Assembly: GCF_018326425.1 (NCBI RefSeq)
Contig: NZ_AP024601.1
Span: 2,158,001-2,222,000, forward strand
DNA length: 64,000 bases
Reading direction: 5' to 3'
Origin: Polycladomyces abyssicola
Lineage (GTDB): Bacteria; Bacillota; Bacilli; Thermoactinomycetales; JIR-001
Shown: positions 63,938 to 64,000 of the stretch, in pieces
Layout of the letters: each line of letters starts with the position of its first letter
Position numbering within the stretch: the first letter of the stretch is position 1
Translations under genes and position numbers: made by a program
The notes under the pieces: model-generated
What the model was told of the DNA's origin: nothing
The model's database searches: none
What the model saw: only the letters and a program-made list of their open reading frames with translations

Positions 63938-64000
63938 TATCCTCGAAATAAGGAAAGCGCTCATTCTGTTCCCAAGATTCAACAATATAAAGCGCCTGGG
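63927..64000 (-). CDS. C-terminal end of an unidentified protein (cut by window edge)
   Basis: The minus frame enters at the right edge and gives 23 residues ending YIVESWEQNERFPYFEDMPV before a TAA that lies inside the terminator stem. The composition is protein-like and the terminator position supports a gene end. Too short to identify. Confidence 0.55.
   Translation of the reverse strand, partial: QALYIVESWEQNERFPYFEDMPV

Overview
The window looks like a chromosomal segment from an endospore-forming Firmicute of the order Bacillales. It is GC-richer than Bacillus subtilis and plausibly thermophilic (Thermoactinomycetaceae-like); that placement is inference. The evidence is a long, mostly minus-strand block in the order known from the B. 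subtilis yqe/yqf region: pgpH-phoH-yqfD-yqfC ... floA ... yqeY-rpsU ... yqeW ... mtaB-rsmE-prmA-dnaJ-dnaK-grpE-hrcA-hemW-lepA ... yqxA-spoIIP-gpr/rpsT ... holA ... comEC ... comEA/comER ... leuS-rsfS-yqeK-nadD-aroE-yqeH-yqeG. Sporulation genes (gpr, spoIIP, an alpha/beta SASP, yqfC, yqfD) and late competence genes (comEC, comEA, comER) are present. I see no tRNA, rRNA, CRISPR, phage or transposase.

Layout. 1-9.5 kb: the truncated pgpH end, phoH, sporulation genes, a SASP gene, floA, yqeY, rpsU, a HIT protein, the Na/Pi transporter yqeW and deoC. 9.5-11 kb: two Nudix genes, one fused to a GNAT acetyltransferase. 11-22.5 kb: tRNA and ribosome methylation enzymes, then the CIRCE-controlled heat-shock operon, hemW and lepA. 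22.7-25.2 kb: a fused anthranilate synthase (TrpE-TrpG) inserted between lepA and yqxA, behind a leader with a striking array of GAG triplets that looks like a TRAP-binding site. 25-30 kb: sporulation genes, rpsT, and trpS with a T-box. 30-35.6 kb: ccdC, a frameshifted M1 peptidase, nitronate monooxygenase, DUF523 and a FAD oxidoreductase. 35.7-40.7 kb: holA, an ECF sigma/anti-sigma pair and comEC.

41-50 kb is an insertion that separates comEC from comEA. It holds a c-di-AMP riboswitch with a KimA-type potassium importer, a methyltransferase, dCTP deaminase, a SAM-riboswitch-controlled methionine/cysteine operon of three PLP-enzyme paralogues (metY-metI-metC) and rocD. 50-59.8 kb: competence genes, a small unannotated ORF, leuS with a leucine T-box, and the yqeG-to-rsfS operon. 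60-64 kb: a Tat-type PhoD phosphatase, an M24 aminopeptidase and an incomplete gene at the edge.

The window is unusually rich in RNA-based control: two T-boxes, SAM and c-di-AMP riboswitches, CIRCE and the proposed TRAP leader. Tryptophan supply appears to be read twice within about 5 kb, as free tryptophan (TRAP, trpEG) and as uncharged tRNA-Trp (T-box, trpS). The TRAP leader on a fused trpEG gene and a dispersed repeat of about 95 bp lying between stop codons and terminators are the best candidates for new biology.
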